Shown piece after piece: positions 21,762 through 33,120 of a stretch of DNA of 64,000 bases. The notes beneath the pieces are model-generated. The model was not told where the DNA came from and searched no databases. It saw nothing but the letters and a program-made list of their open reading frames with translations. How positions within the stretch are numbered: position 1 is the first letter of the stretch; each line of letters opens with the position of its first letter. Source of the stretch: Sapria himalayana (taxonomy: Eukaryota > Streptophyta > Magnoliopsida > Malpighiales > Rafflesiaceae); NCBI GenBank assembly GCA_029783825.1, contig JAREIK010002622.1, forward strand, positions 233,590-297,589, given 5' to 3'. The translations under genes were made by a program, and so were the position numbers.

Positions 21762-21993
21762 AGAGCAAATTCATGCTGATAAGGTGTTATAAAGGAAGAG
21801 GAAGTAATAAAAAAAAGAAAAAATAGGAATCATTCTATTTGACTATGATTAGGCCTATTTATAAGCTTACAAGAAGGCTAAATATTATAATTCTAAGAAA
21901 ACCAAAAGTCATTGTAGGAAAGCCAAAGGTCTTATATAAATGATAATCATTCATTTCAAAGTAATGGCAATTTATTACAAAGAATTTATAATA
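21762..21993 (-). repeat. Copia IV primer-binding site and 5' LTR
   Basis: On the minus strand the LTR (about 21786-21993) ends ...ttataacacc and is followed by ttatcagcatgaa (21767-21780), a primer-binding motif common in plant copia elements. The LTR is about 208 bp and lacks the internal 45-bp duplication of its partner. The distance from primer site to gag ATG is about 65 bp. Confidence 0.75.
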
Positions 21994-22054
21994 ATTTATT
22001 TATTTATTTATATGTTTATATATGCTTATGTTTATGAATTAATATATGTTTTTG

Positions 22055-22086
<32 letters not shown>

Positions 22087-22651
22087 GATAAGAAAATGAA
22101 TTGGCGCATGTTGCTGGATGAAAATGTGTGATTTGGTTAATGCATTGTGGGTTAGGGTCCCAACTTGTTGTCTATCAATAAAATATTTTTTTATTAATTT
22201 TTTATGATTTTTAACCATCGCGTCAATTGTCGGGAAAAATTAGATTTCTGATTTTGAGCACAATAAAATGTAATTATTTTGCATTTTATTGCATAATTTT
22301 TAATTTTTTTAAGAAAAATAATATATTTTTATTATTATTTTGTGTTTAGTATAACAAAACACAAATTTCCCTTTTTATTATATGTTTTTTAAGTTGTATT
22401 TCTCCATAACTTGCAACGAATATTTTAGAATGAAAGATTCAAGCATATGCGTAATTTCACAATTTGTTCTTGTTGTTGAATGTAGTCTGTGCTTGAAGTA
22501 TATAATCTTGATTAACAATATCATCCTTTGTTTTCCAAGATAGATTTTGGCCCAAAAATTATCAATCAAATTTAATGGCAATATTTCAGTTTTAATTTTT
22601 CTTTTTGCACATTAGTCACCATCAACTTGCTTATATCAAAATTAATGATCT
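21994..22651. other. AT-rich flank with foldback-arm copy and (TA)n run
   Basis: 21998-22055 repeats the left arm of the 16.63-kb foldback. 22056-22084 is a TA dinucleotide run. The rest, to 22651, has no recognised motif; the 67-codon minus frame at 22378-22581 shows nothing familiar. Confidence 0.5.
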
Positions 22652-23769
22652 TGGGGCCAACTAAGATATAATCATAAAAATTAAGAATAGTCTCGAAGAA
22701 AATTATAGATCTAACAATTAGGTTTGTTTGCTATTTTTGACTTTTTTAAAACTTTTTAAAATTTATAATAGAAAATTTTCCAAAATTATAAAACACAATC
22801 TAAATACAAGTTGGGCATCCAAAAATTTCTATCAAAATTATGTAAATATGTATTCTAATCTATCCAAAAAATATATATTTATGCTTATAAAATTATGTCC
22901 AATTATATACAAAATGTAAATTACTAAAATGTTACACGATTATAGTAAATATTCTATCTCCAAAACTGGTAGAATACTTACACAATTAAAACATAATTAT
23001 AAATTACCTCGAAATCCAAAGAACACAAATCAAATGAATTATTAATGTTGTTGAAAATACATTTAGAATTGAATTCTAATTTTGGGTCCAAAGTTCTTTA
23101 AGAACTTTGAGTACCACTATCATAGAATTGGTATCAACATAATACAAACATAGCATATAATTGCAATAACAATCTTCTCCAGAACAATGCATGAATTACT
23201 CACGAGCACTATGGAACATTACAAGAACCTGACACAAACTCCGCATGAATTGAATAAGATGGGAAAAAGTTAAGAAAGAAAACAAGATAGTTTCCCATTT
23301 TCAAGGCTCTCACATAAAGACACACGGATGCACATATGGGATGAATTCCTATTTTTATGCATGGTTAACTCACACACCCAAATCATGCGATAAATTTTTA
23401 TTTTCTTGGACACGCACGAACTATTTCACAAAAACAATAAGGATTCTTTTTTTCTGGGGGGGGGGGGTGTGATTTTCATTTTTTGCAAATAGTCATCGCA
23501 TGGCTTTTCCAAGTGCATAGTGTCTTCCTCTTGTTTTTTTTTTGTTATATCATGATTCTTATGTGTGTATTCATTCATTTCTATTATTTTTGATAAGAAA
23601 AACATTATCATTTTAATTCTTTGATGCACACAATATAAACGAGAGCATCCACTCTCATTTAAGTTATAAAATTAAAACAAAACCAACACTCAAACCAAAT
23701 AAACCAAAACAATCAACACAACAATAAAAATAGATATTTCGATCTATCCAAAATTGGGCAGGCCTAATA
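22652..23769 (-). repeat. Copia V 3' LTR (about 1.1 kb)
   Basis: It begins on the minus strand with tattaggcctgcccaattttgg, related to the copia III LTR start tgttgggtctgccc, and follows the purine tract gagggagagatt. It contains a 12-base G run (23456-23467). Short open frames inside it have no recognisable content. Confidence 0.65.
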
Positions 23770-24044
23770 ATCTCTCCCTCTACCATATCTGGGAAGTCTG
23801 AGATATGTTCTTAGTTATGATTTAGTGAATGAAAGTCGTAGAAATTTTTCTTAGACTACAAAATTATTTTTCGTTCCTCATATGAGAAAAAGTATTCTAT
23901 AAACCATAGCATCCTGAGTCTATCTTTCCATTCAAGCTATCATCATTCCTTTGATCAAACAAATCTGTAAGAGTGGTTGTAGTAAAATTATCAGCTTTTA
24001 CTAGATAGATCATCCCCAATCTCTTCGAAGGTGTAGCAATAGTA

Positions 24045-24569
24045 TAAAGACGTCAAATGGGTCGTGTCATGCCAGCATGACCAGTTTTTTCCCACCAAAT
24101 CGGGCTGGCATGACATGGTTCAAACATGGTATGTTGTCCATCGGCCCAGCACGACATAATGGGCACTGGGAACTGTCGTGCCAACCAAGCTATGCTTAAA
24201 AAAATACCAAATGATCGACCAATTAAAATCGGTCATGTGGCTCTATTTTTTTTAAAAGGACCATCCTCATGACGGGACAGTCAAATTAAATAAAACTAAA
24301 ATGATTTGAATGACATTCTGACGGGACCCTAGTCGGACAGTCACCCGAGCTGGTTTACTATGCCATCAGCCATGCACACAAGTCGTGCTAGGCCTAGCAC
24401 GAGGCACGGTTCATGTTGGCCCTTGCATGGCATGAACTATGCCAAGGGGCCGCGCATCCCAGCCTGAGGCATGGTTCTAGACCATGCTGTGCTGGGCCAG
24501 GCTAGGTATTGTTGAATCGGGTCAGGCCCAATGACGTACTCAGGCCGCCCAACCCTTTTGACATCTCTA
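24045..24569. mobile_element. hAT-type MITE inside copia V
   Basis: A 525-bp GC-richer element with ends TAAAGACGTCAAATGGGTCG and, in reverse complement, TAGAGATGTCAAAAGGGTTG (15 of 20 match). It is flanked by caatagta (24037-24044) and tagtagta (24570-24577), a 6/8 target duplication. The interior is full of catgccgg/ccggcatg-type words shared with the hAT termini near 26.1-26.4, 29.5-29.7, 43.4-43.5 and 63.7-64.0 kb. No coding sequence. It was probably mobilised by a transposase like the one at 27-29 kb. Confidence 0.8.
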
Positions 24570-24639
24570 TAGTAGTACAACTTTTTTTAGTCATATCTAT
24601 TATCCTACTATCATTAAGTTACCTTCAAATAGTGAGTAT

Positions 24640-25371
24640 TGACTACTTCTTGTAGAAAGTGTATCATCCAAAGAAATATACCTAGACCTATGTTGCTTGG
24701 AGTCAATGTTAGTAAATTTATGTCAAGCATTTAATCGATTCGAGCTAGTCCTAATTTAGGTAATATAGAAGCAATCTACACTTCTACCCCTAACTATAGT
24801 CACCAATCCTTTAAATAAGTTATGATTGCTTTCCTCAAACTTCCCCACATGAACCATGGGGTCCAACACTCTTTTGGACATCAAGTTCATTCAAACATTC
24901 GGGACATATTAGATATCCTTAAAAAATAATTGGTATTCCATGTTTACATCAAGACAAATATCACTGATGCCCAATAGTCTTAATATTCTTCTATCGCAAA
25001 TCCGGACTAATCAATAGTTCCCTAATGATAACAACACAAACTAGTCTAGGTTCGGTATGACATGTAAGGTAGCAACTAAATCTGCTACCCATACACTTTT
25101 TTATTGTCTCATTTTGGTATGAACCTTAAAATATAATTTATTTCACTTATCGTCATCCATATCTTCCGGCTTCCCATCACCGGGAGTTGATTCAATCCGA
25201 TCTTTCATCATTAAAAGATTCAACATTTTTATTTTTCCAGTTTAATAATTAAAATATTCCAATCTAAATATACCAAGCGAATTAGTTACTTCATCTATCC
25301 TAAAGAAATAATCCAGGTTTTGAAAATTAAAAATACCAAAGATGTCAAAAATAATATTTTTTCTAATACCA
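24640..25371 (-). pseudogene. Copia V gag fragment, protease and gag-pre-integrase
   Basis: The minus strand starts with the primer-binding site tggtattaga (25362-25371). A gag-like stretch follows (GKIKMLNLLMMKDRIEST), resembling 'W..KM..LL...'. Then VWVADLVATLHVIPNLD matches the retropepsin region 'WVADSGATYHVTPN' with the DSGA catalytic box changed to DLVA. Next, LLGISDICLDVN, FFKDI and YVPNV plus NLMS match 'VGIGDICLKTN..LVLKDVRHVPDMRLNLIS'. The reading frame is broken, and the active-site Ser-Gly is lost. Nothing of integrase or RT follows, so a deletion removed pol. Confidence 0.65.
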
Positions 25372-25373
25372 CT

Positions 25374-26005
25374 TGTTGGTGTCAACCGAGATACAACTCA
25401 AAAAACTAAGAATAATCTTCAAATACATTTTAGATCCAACAATTAGGTTAATTTTACATTTTTGATTTTTTTAAAAACCTTTTAAATTTCTATTAGAAAA
25501 GTCATCTAAAATGCATAATGAATTCAAAACACATTTCAGATTTCCAAAAATTTCTATCAAAACTAAGTAAATATTTATTTTCAAACTACATTAAATATAT
25601 ATATTTATACTTATATAATTCTTTCCAAATATATATATATATAATAGTAAATTATCACAATTTTATATAATCACAATAAAAGTTATATTCCCAAAAATAA
25701 TAGGATATTTACACAATTAAACCATAATTATACAATATCTTAAAGTCCAGATAATACAAATTAAATGAAATATAAATATAATTGAAAATACAATAAAATT
25801 GAATTTCATATTTTAATCCGAAATTATTAATGAATTTTAAAGACTATTATCACAACACAAACATAACAGAGCACAACACAAATACAAATGAAGTACAACA
25901 TACAAATACACAAATAATCTTATAGTGAATACCACATAAAATACGCATGAATAGCAGAACCTTGCAAGAATATGATACAAACATCAAATGAATTCAGTAA
26001 TTCTT
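25374..26005 (-). repeat. Copia V 5' LTR, truncated
   Basis: On the minus strand this LTR ends ...ggttgacaccaaca next to the primer-binding site. Alignment with the 3' LTR holds from 25374 to about 26005 and then stops, so roughly the U3 half is missing. hAT-derived sequence starts within about 100 bp of the break. Confidence 0.65.
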
Positions 26006-26066
26006 AGTGGAGCTCGATGTGGACCTTGACGGAGATCCGTTGAGCTCCACGAAGGAGTGAGGGGCG

Positions 26067-26300
26067 AGGGGTGTAATAGGATTCCTACAATATTATTGCC
26101 CAAACCAGCCCGACTTGACACGACTTGACAACTGACACAACCCAACATGACCTAATATGATTTTTAAGAGACTCATACCAGATGGATCATGCCGGGCTGG
26201 CTATTATCGAGACATGGTGTGACAAGCACGGTACGATGCCATGATTGGACCACAAAAAACCAAGTTATGCCGGCACGACAATGCATATTTGACACCTCTA
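26067..26300. mobile_element. hAT terminal fragment or short MITE
   Basis: It ends gcatatttgacacctcta at 26300, matching the right end of the hAT element at 29747. It contains catgccgggctggc and related words. A weak inverted counterpart, gaggggtgtaatagg, starts at about 26067. Flanks show no matching 8-mer, so it may be a truncated end rather than a full MITE. An 83-codon plus-strand frame (26189-26440) crosses its edge and is probably meaningless. Confidence 0.5.
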
Positions 26301-26800
26301 AATGCCATGTCTGGTCCTTGACCATGTTGGTTGGCCAATGGCATGGATCTTACCATACTAGGTTAGTGTTAGTTGTGCCTTATGTCGGGCTAAGCATGAC
26401 CTGCATGCTTAGCTCTGTGGCACGGTTCACCACTTGGTGACTCATGACTGGTTATAATCATATCTCAAGTCATAGGTCTAATCCTATAGAGCTACTACTT
26501 GATGGGGTAGTTTTTTTTTAAAAACTAGCCATATAAGTTGCATTTTCATGCAAAGGGCTTGATCTATATAGTTATAAAAAATTAATTTATATATTTAATT
26601 AGTATTATAGTAGCCGTCGCATTACTTTCATTGATTAGTGTGCTCAAACTCCAATTACTATTATGATTCTTGCTATTTTTAAAAGAAAAACAAATTCATA
26701 AAAAAATTAAATTATATATTTTTTTAATAATTTTAATTTTTTTTCTTCATAAATAAAATAGAAAAATTTTTAAATTTTTATTCTAAATTTATTCTCATGT

Positions 26801-26827
26801 TCTCTCTCTGGCTCTCTTTCTCTCTCT

Positions 26828-26858
<31 letters not shown>
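26801..26858. repeat. (CT)n microsatellite
   Basis: CT dinucleotide run with three ggctct interruptions, lying upstream of the transposase relic. Pyrimidine-rich leaders of this kind occur in plant 5' untranslated regions, but no promoter is identified. Confidence 0.85.
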
Positions 26859-26860
<2 letters not shown>

Positions 26861-27089
26861 TTGTACCCTCTTCTCTACAAAAATATATGAAATTATAATA
26901 TTAGATATATTACTTTGTTTTATTATGATTTATAGTGTATGCTTGTACATATAGGATAAATGGTGGTGTGGGTGTTTTTTTCCAAAACTATAACGTACCT
27001 CCATGTTAGAATTTACAAGAAAGTAGTTTGCAGTAAGGTACTAGACTAGTTTTTTTTGTTATTTAATTTTTTGTGAGTTGTAAAATATA

Positions 27090-28940
27090 CATAGTTAAAA
27101 AATATATCATATAGTGAATTTAATGATAATGAATATGATATTAATATAGATGTAGATAATAATGAGAACACAATCAAAAAGTTTGAGGCCGAAACTATAT
27201 TATCTCCAATGACCTCGGTCCATACCCATATGCCACCTAAAAAATAAAAAACTAGGTAAACAACAGTAGTATGGACATACTTTAAAGTAATAAAAACTTA
27301 AAATTTTTTGGATGTCAATGAAGAATAGGTACAATATATATATTATAAAAAGATATATACATATAAGAGTGTGTATGAGACGGGCACCTAAAGAGGAATG
27401 TCAATCAATGCACAAAAAAATATATTGCATTAGATTCAAGGCAAACCCAATTTAGCAGTAGGGATCTTCAAGTTAGATGTAGTTCAGCTTCATTGACCTC
27501 CTTCATATCACATGTTAATTATGAGAGGGAAAACATGACAAAAGTTATTATGATCATGAGTCTCACGATTAGATTTTCAGAGGTTCCTTGGGTAGTCTAT
27601 ATTATGCAAACCTACTTTATGTCTACTTATCATAGAATTCATAGGTCCACATATAGGAATGACATAATAAAATAATATATATTACAAAAAAAATTAATAA
27701 TTAACAAATTTAAGAAATTGAGTAAGTTGTATATGTGATGTTCAATATATAGACTAGTCACAATGATATATCATATCCATATCTTATTGCCAACTACATA
27801 ACTCTAAGTGGAAACTTAATAAAAAAAATTAGGATTTTCCAAGGTTCATCTTCATGATGACTATGTCATATATTAGTAAATGATGCAAATCTTTATGGAA
27901 TATGAAATTTAAAATAAAGTATTTAGTATAACTTTCAATAGTGCTTCTAATAATGGAGTAACTATTTGTATATCTGTTAGGACTATTAGAGATGTTTAAT
28001 TTGATAAGATATTTCATGTTAGGTGCTAATTTCATGTGATTAACCTCATAGTATATGCAGGAATGAAATTGTTTCTCCTATATTAGAAAAAATAAGAATT
28101 TTACTAAATATTTAGTATAACTTTTGATAATGCTTCTTATAAGCATAACATACAATAGGAGTTTAGTAGTCTATGTTTGTTCATGAGGCTAAAAAAGAAA
28201 TTTCTATGACATGTGATATCTGACTACATCAATAGTAAGAGTGACTAACTTATTATCATTGATTCAAGTTGTAATTCAAGAATTTCATTTATGAAATTCT
28301 TAAAGATTTTCTTTGATATGTCAAATATATATTCGTCTATATACACTCACACCACTTATATTTCACTTGAGTTCATATATAATATTAGTAGCATGTTTAG
28401 CAACTATAGAGATCATATTATATTTAGTGTCATGACTATTGAGATAGAAACCAAGTATTTTAAATACTAGTCATTCATTCAAACTCTGTATTATTTGGCT
28501 GCTTGTATGGATCTTAAGGTTAAGATAGATAGAGTAGAAAATCTTTTGACATAAATATTGATGTGCTTTAACCTGGTATACCAACTTGAAGAGTTTATTC
28601 ATGAAAATTCATTGACTTGTTTATATATTATGACACTAGGTATGGTAGTTATAGCCATGCTCTGAGAATGAATATGGACACCATATTTGGGGATGAAGAC
28701 TTATCCATTCAGTTAACTAGGGGCAAATAATATGGTGGTCCATCAAATAAGAGCATGTTATCCCAATACATAGATACTAATTACTACTTCATCATATCAT
28801 ATGATGATAATAAGAATTTACACATTTTGTTACGGGGGAAATCATATGAATCTACTTATCTTATGTTATCTAAGATGACATTTGATCTTCTAACCCCTCT
28901 AGTATCTAGCATAGAATTAGAGTCATTTTTTTTGTAATAA
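27090..28940 (+). pseudogene. hAT transposase pseudogene, copy B
   Basis: A BED-type zinc-finger region near 27240-27420 reads TVVWTYFKVIKT...VQYIYYKKIYTYKS, with the first Cys lost. Next comes MTSFISHVNYERENMTK and IRFSEVPWVVYIMQTYF (27493-27675), matching 'MI..ELPFSFVE...F..Y.', and the core DDE region is eroded but alignable. Finally 28755-28937 has DTNYYFIISYDDNKNLHILL and KSYESTYLMLSKMTFDLLTP, matching the C-terminal dimerisation domain 'FDIL.WWK....YP.LS.MARDIL..P.S...SE..FS'. The frame is broken many times. The transposase would bind the TIRs and excise the element. Confidence 0.85.
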
Positions 28941-29919
28941 CCAATGTCATTTCAAATAAGAGATCAAAATTATGACTACATATAATATAGATAGTTGCAT
29001 GCATGAAGAAATGGGAAGATTTGAGATTGAACATTTAAGATAAAGCATAAGAGATGATGTCAAATGATGATTAATGGGACTTAGAGATCGAGTATATTGA
29101 GGGCGCTAACGACAACTTCAGACATATTCATGATGATGATGATCTATATCTTCATCCATAGTATTATACCGCATACACTAATTGATCATTAATAATTCTT
29201 AATTCATGTACATGTAATACTTATATTATACTACAATGTTAGTTATTATTTAGTTGTATCATTTTTTATTTCATTATAATTTATGCACTATTGGTGTATT
29301 AGATATTGAATTATTGTTTTGTCATTGTAATTTTTGATGTTTTTTTTCAATATGATTTATGTATTGTATTTATTATGCATTTGTTTTATTAATTCTTTAT
29401 TAGAATTAAATAAAATATCATCATGATTTATAATTTAAATTTTTATTGAAATTTAAAAGTAAAACTCAATCATTCAATCTCAAGCCCCCACAAAAGGCCA
29501 AAAAATCAATTCATGCTAGCCCAAAATAAGCTTGAACTAGCACATACTACTCTAGGCTCAGCACAACCCAACATGACCTTGCACTTTGTAGGCCAAAGGT
29601 TTTGTGCCAGGTTGCCAGTCTAGTTCATGTGTCCTACTAGCCTCGACATAGGAAGCATGTCATGTCGTGTTGGACAAGACATGATGGATGGCTTTGTCAA
29701 ACTATAATAGGCCATGCCGACATGACACGACCTATTTGACACCTCTAAACTAGAAGAAATATCTTGTCATTCGACTATAAATTTTCTCTTAAATAGTGCA
29801 TGGACTACATGGATAGACATAGAATCACTTATCACTTTCTTCTACCCGCATCATTATTTAATATCCTCAATCTTATTAATACAAATATCTTATCCAAATA
29901 GAGCAACACACGTAATAAC

Positions 29920-32392
29920 TCTCTATTTTACATATTCATTGGTGAGAAAAGTGTGAGTATATACACTAAAAATAAAAGATTAAGTCTTGCATATCTTTTA
30001 GAATTTTCATGCTAGCATTGAGAGTGAGACCGATAAGAAATTGATCTCCTTGTGTTTATATAATGGGGGAGGATAACAAGGTTAGATTGTCAACTATTAT
30101 TTATCCCATAACATTAGACATGAAAAACACTAGCCAAGACATTACATTAAATGATATCACTAAGAGAATGAACTAGACTATGGATGAGAGAGTTCAGTAC
30201 ATGCATTCTCATGTGTATTATCCCAATGAATTTCGAGGAGAAGTTTTGCGTATGACTATAGATATAATCAATATGTTTCCTATCACTACACTAGATGGAG
30301 ATGTTCCAAATAAAATCTAGATTGAGAAAGATATCTCCTATGATTACTTGTAAGTTTTTGATTGCAAAGCCTACGTTCATATCCTAAAAGTAAAATGATC
30401 TAACCTCCATGATGCTACACATCCATACAACTTCATTGGTTATAGACTTGAGAAGTTTGGGGATAAATTGTGAGACCCAATTTCTAAGAAGCTTATTTTG
30501 AGTAGAGATGTGATTTTTTAGAGGATCAATTAGTAGATAACAATCACTTGAGTAGAGAGGAGAGTGATTATATAGAGATTCTTATTTGCACCGATCTGGT
30601 ATGAGTTCTTTCTTGATATAAGTCTAATCAAGGAGGAAGAATTTAGTAGTTGCCTAATGATTCCAAGCCTCAAGATACACCTAATATGTCTGAGCCATGG
30701 GATATACTTTATATTTCTAAACCACGAAATATAATAGATATTTTTGAGCATTGTAATATACATATTGAGGAGGTGAGAGACCATATTCTAGCTTGAATAA
30801 GGTAGAACCCAGCTGTTCATGATGATAAATCTCAGTCTGAACTGAAATGATCATCAAGGCCCAACTAGATATTTTTTTAGATTACATGATTATATATTAC
30901 TCAATGACTCAAGGACTTAAGGAAGTCCATGAAATTTGAAGAGATCATCTCTTTTAAGAATAAAGAGGAATCACTCTGGTTTATACAAGTAGAAATTAAG
31001 TCTATCCAAGTCAACTAGACTTATGAACATGTACCCTTATCAAAAGGGAAGTGAACTTTGAAAAATAGATGACACTTTCATTTAAACTCAATAATGATGA
31101 TTCTCAATTGAGATATAGGGTTTGGTTAGTATTCAAAATGTTTAGTCAAAAGAAAAGAAATGATTTCGTTGATATATTTTCTCACATAGTAAAGATGTCT
31201 TCTACTCAAGTAGTTCTAAATTTAGTTGATAGCTTGAACTTAAAAATTAATCAACTTAATGTGAAGGCTTTTTACATGGATCAGTCTTTGGGATTCATTG
31301 TAAAAGGGAAGAAAAGGCTTATTTGCAAACTGAAAAAAATCTTCAATGGTCTTTAACAAGCTCCTAGGTAGTTCATGAAATTCTATTCACTCATGAAGTC
31401 TCATGACTTCCTGCTTATATTTTATGATCATTATGCATTTATTAGTCATTAGTTGGGTAATGATAGACTTATACTTATGTTAAATATGGATGACATACTG
31501 ATCATTAGATGTGATATACATAGATTGATAGGTTTAAGGAGGAGCTGGGAAAACTCTTTTTTATAAAAGACTTATGCCCAGTCAAACATATTTTAGGGAT
31601 GAGTGTCATCTGGGATAAATATTCTAGTCAATTCTAGTTATCTCAATAATGGTACATTGTTAAAGTATTGTATAGATTTTTAATGAAAGATACTAAAGCA
31701 GCCTCGACTCCCTTAGCTAAATATTTTATGTTGGGTACAAAGTATAGTCCTAAGATTGATGAGTTTAAGAGAGATATAAGTCATGACCTTCTATCTCAGT
31801 ATTCAACAGCCTTATGTATGTTATGGTGTGCAATAGACTAGATATAAAACATAATGTCAGTATTATCAATCATTTTCTATCGAACATAAGTAGATATCTC
31901 TTAGTTTAAGTGAAATTGATCTAGAGGTACTTACAAGAAACTTCTCATTTATCTTTGTTCTTGTGAGGATTAAAACCTAAACTTGTCAGATATACTAATT
32001 CTAATATGCCTATTGATTTAGATTCATATAGATACATCTCATGTTATCTTAAAATATTTGGAGGGGGAGCTATTTCTTGACAATCCAAAGAATCTTTATG
32101 GATAAAAAGATTTCTTGCAAACTTGGATGTGTAATAGGATATTTATATTATATGGTGTGATAGTCAGAGTGCTATACATCTCTCTAAAAATTTGACCTTA
32201 TATTGTAGGTCAAAGCACATTGATGTTTGGTATTACTAAATATGAGATATATTAGATGAAAATTAGTTGTATTTAAAAAATATACACCAGAATAATAATA
32301 TTGCTGATATATTCACAAATTTATTATTAGTAAAGTTTAATTTAAGTCGATTGTTTAAATGTGTCTCCCCAACTAGGCTAAAGAATGAGATT
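29920..32392 (+). pseudogene. Ty1/copia pol remnant III (integrase to RNase H)
   Basis: The integrase begins at YFTYSLVRKV (29925), then LYNGGG and a stretch like DMKNTSQDITLND leading into KRMN.TMDERVQYMHSHVYY. The DKVFGCKAY-type C-terminal segment follows with YVHIL and DPISKKLILSRDVIF. RT: open stretch 31069-31356 with LRYRVWLVFKMFSQKK, DIFSHIVKMSSTQVVLNLVD and KKRLICKLKKIFNGL. The YVDD box survives as NMDDILII. RNase H is represented by NNIADIFTNLLLVKFNLS (32290 region), the usual C-terminus 'NPADMLTK'. Gag and protease are missing to the left. Confidence 0.88.
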
Positions 32393-33120
32393 TGTTGGGT
32401 CTGCCCCAAGTTGGGTAGACTGGCCTTTTTTATTGTTTTGTTTTTTTTTTGAAAGTGTGGAGTATGATAGATTAATAAGATGGGATAAGATCTCACGTTC
32501 TAATTTTTTTTTAAAAAATTAACAAAACAAAGACTTGCTAAAATGGGTATGTTCCCTTTTTTTTTTTGCAAAAGGCATGGTGCCCTCTTGGGTGGTGGAG
32601 TGTCCACATTAATTTTCATTAAAAACATATGAAAAAAAAATATCAATGGCTATGTTATTTTCTTCTTTGGTTTTGTGGGTTACATAAGCTTCAAGGTGAT
32701 GTTTTTTTTGAAAGCCTATACATGTTGATTCTTCTTTTCCTCTCGGATGAGTTTTATTTTAAAATGCTTGTATTTATTCACACCATGTCACAAAAGTTTT
32801 TTTGGGCAGACATTTTTGTATGCTCTATGTGGCTTCCTAGTTTTTCTTCTCTCTCAACTATGTGTCAGTTTGGGAGAGTTTATTCTTGGAGCCAATTTAC
32901 TTAATTGCTTATTATTTAATTATTGATTTATACAAATTTATGATATGCAATAGTGGTTTATTTACTTAAATTATTAAGTGTGTTATTCTTTGATTTATAA
33001 TTTATGTATTGTGTGTTTGTATATTATAAAAATATTATTTTAATTATGTAGTGTGTATAAAGTTTTTTTCGTAGGGTGGGTGCTATTGTGTTTGTTTTAT
33101 TTGTGTGTAGAATTGTGTGC
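32393..33120 (+). repeat. Copia III 3' LTR (left boundary clear)
   Basis: After the RNase H end, aatgagatt is followed by tgttgggtctgccccaagttgg, the classic copia PPT and LTR start. The right limit is a guess, set where the T-rich, tgtgtgttt-bearing U5-like text stops (about 33120). No 5' LTR counterpart lies in the window, since sequence left of 29.9 kb is hAT. Confidence 0.6.

Larger units (their letters stand above)
16823..21993 (-). mobile_element. Ty1/copia element IV, nearly complete, degenerate
   Basis: About 5.2 kb with the order (minus strand) 5' LTR, primer-binding site, gag, gag-pre-integrase, integrase, RT, RNase H, polypurine tract, 3' LTR. The LTRs at 21786-21993 and 16823-17074 align clearly but have diverged, and the coding region is full of stops and frameshifts, so this is an old insertion. 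Despite this, nearly every diagnostic copia motif can be read in place. The integrase-before-RT order is what separates copia from Ty3/gypsy. Flanking target duplication is obscured by AT repeats on both sides. Confidence 0.9.
22652..26005 (-). mobile_element. Ty1/copia element V, long LTRs, pol-deleted
   Basis: Two direct repeats, 22652-23769 and 25374-26005, align over about 600 bp (for example tccaacaattaggtt, ccaaaaatttctatcaaaa, acacaattaa(a/c)cataattata). They flank about 1.6 kb, of which 525 bp is a later MITE. On the minus strand a tRNA-iMet-like primer site lies beside the right repeat, and a purine-rich tract with an LTR start like attattaggcctgcccaa lies beside the left. The interior keeps a gag fragment, protease and gag-pre-integrase, but integrase, RT and RNase H are absent. 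It would have needed another element's enzymes. Confidence 0.75.
26301..29747 (+). mobile_element. hAT DNA transposon, copy B, degenerate but with whole transposase order
   Basis: This contains a subterminal catgcc/ggcatg-rich 5' segment, a CT microsatellite leader, a transposase relic (27.09-28.94 kb) and a catgccg-rich 3' segment ending cctatttgacacctcta at 29747. The terminus agrees with the Ac/hAT pattern TAGAGGTGTCAAA seen in the MITEs. The matching left terminus is not certain, since the candidate near 26067 is weak. No clear 8-bp target duplication is visible beside aactagaa (29748-29755). Copies A and C on the minus strand are close relatives. Confidence 0.75.

Noticed and set aside
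32629..32904. 91-codon plus-strand frame with hydrophobic stretches (YFLLWFCGL, LILLFLSDEF)
   Set aside because: It lies in the T-rich LTR after copia III; T-rich DNA naturally encodes Phe/Leu-rich frames.
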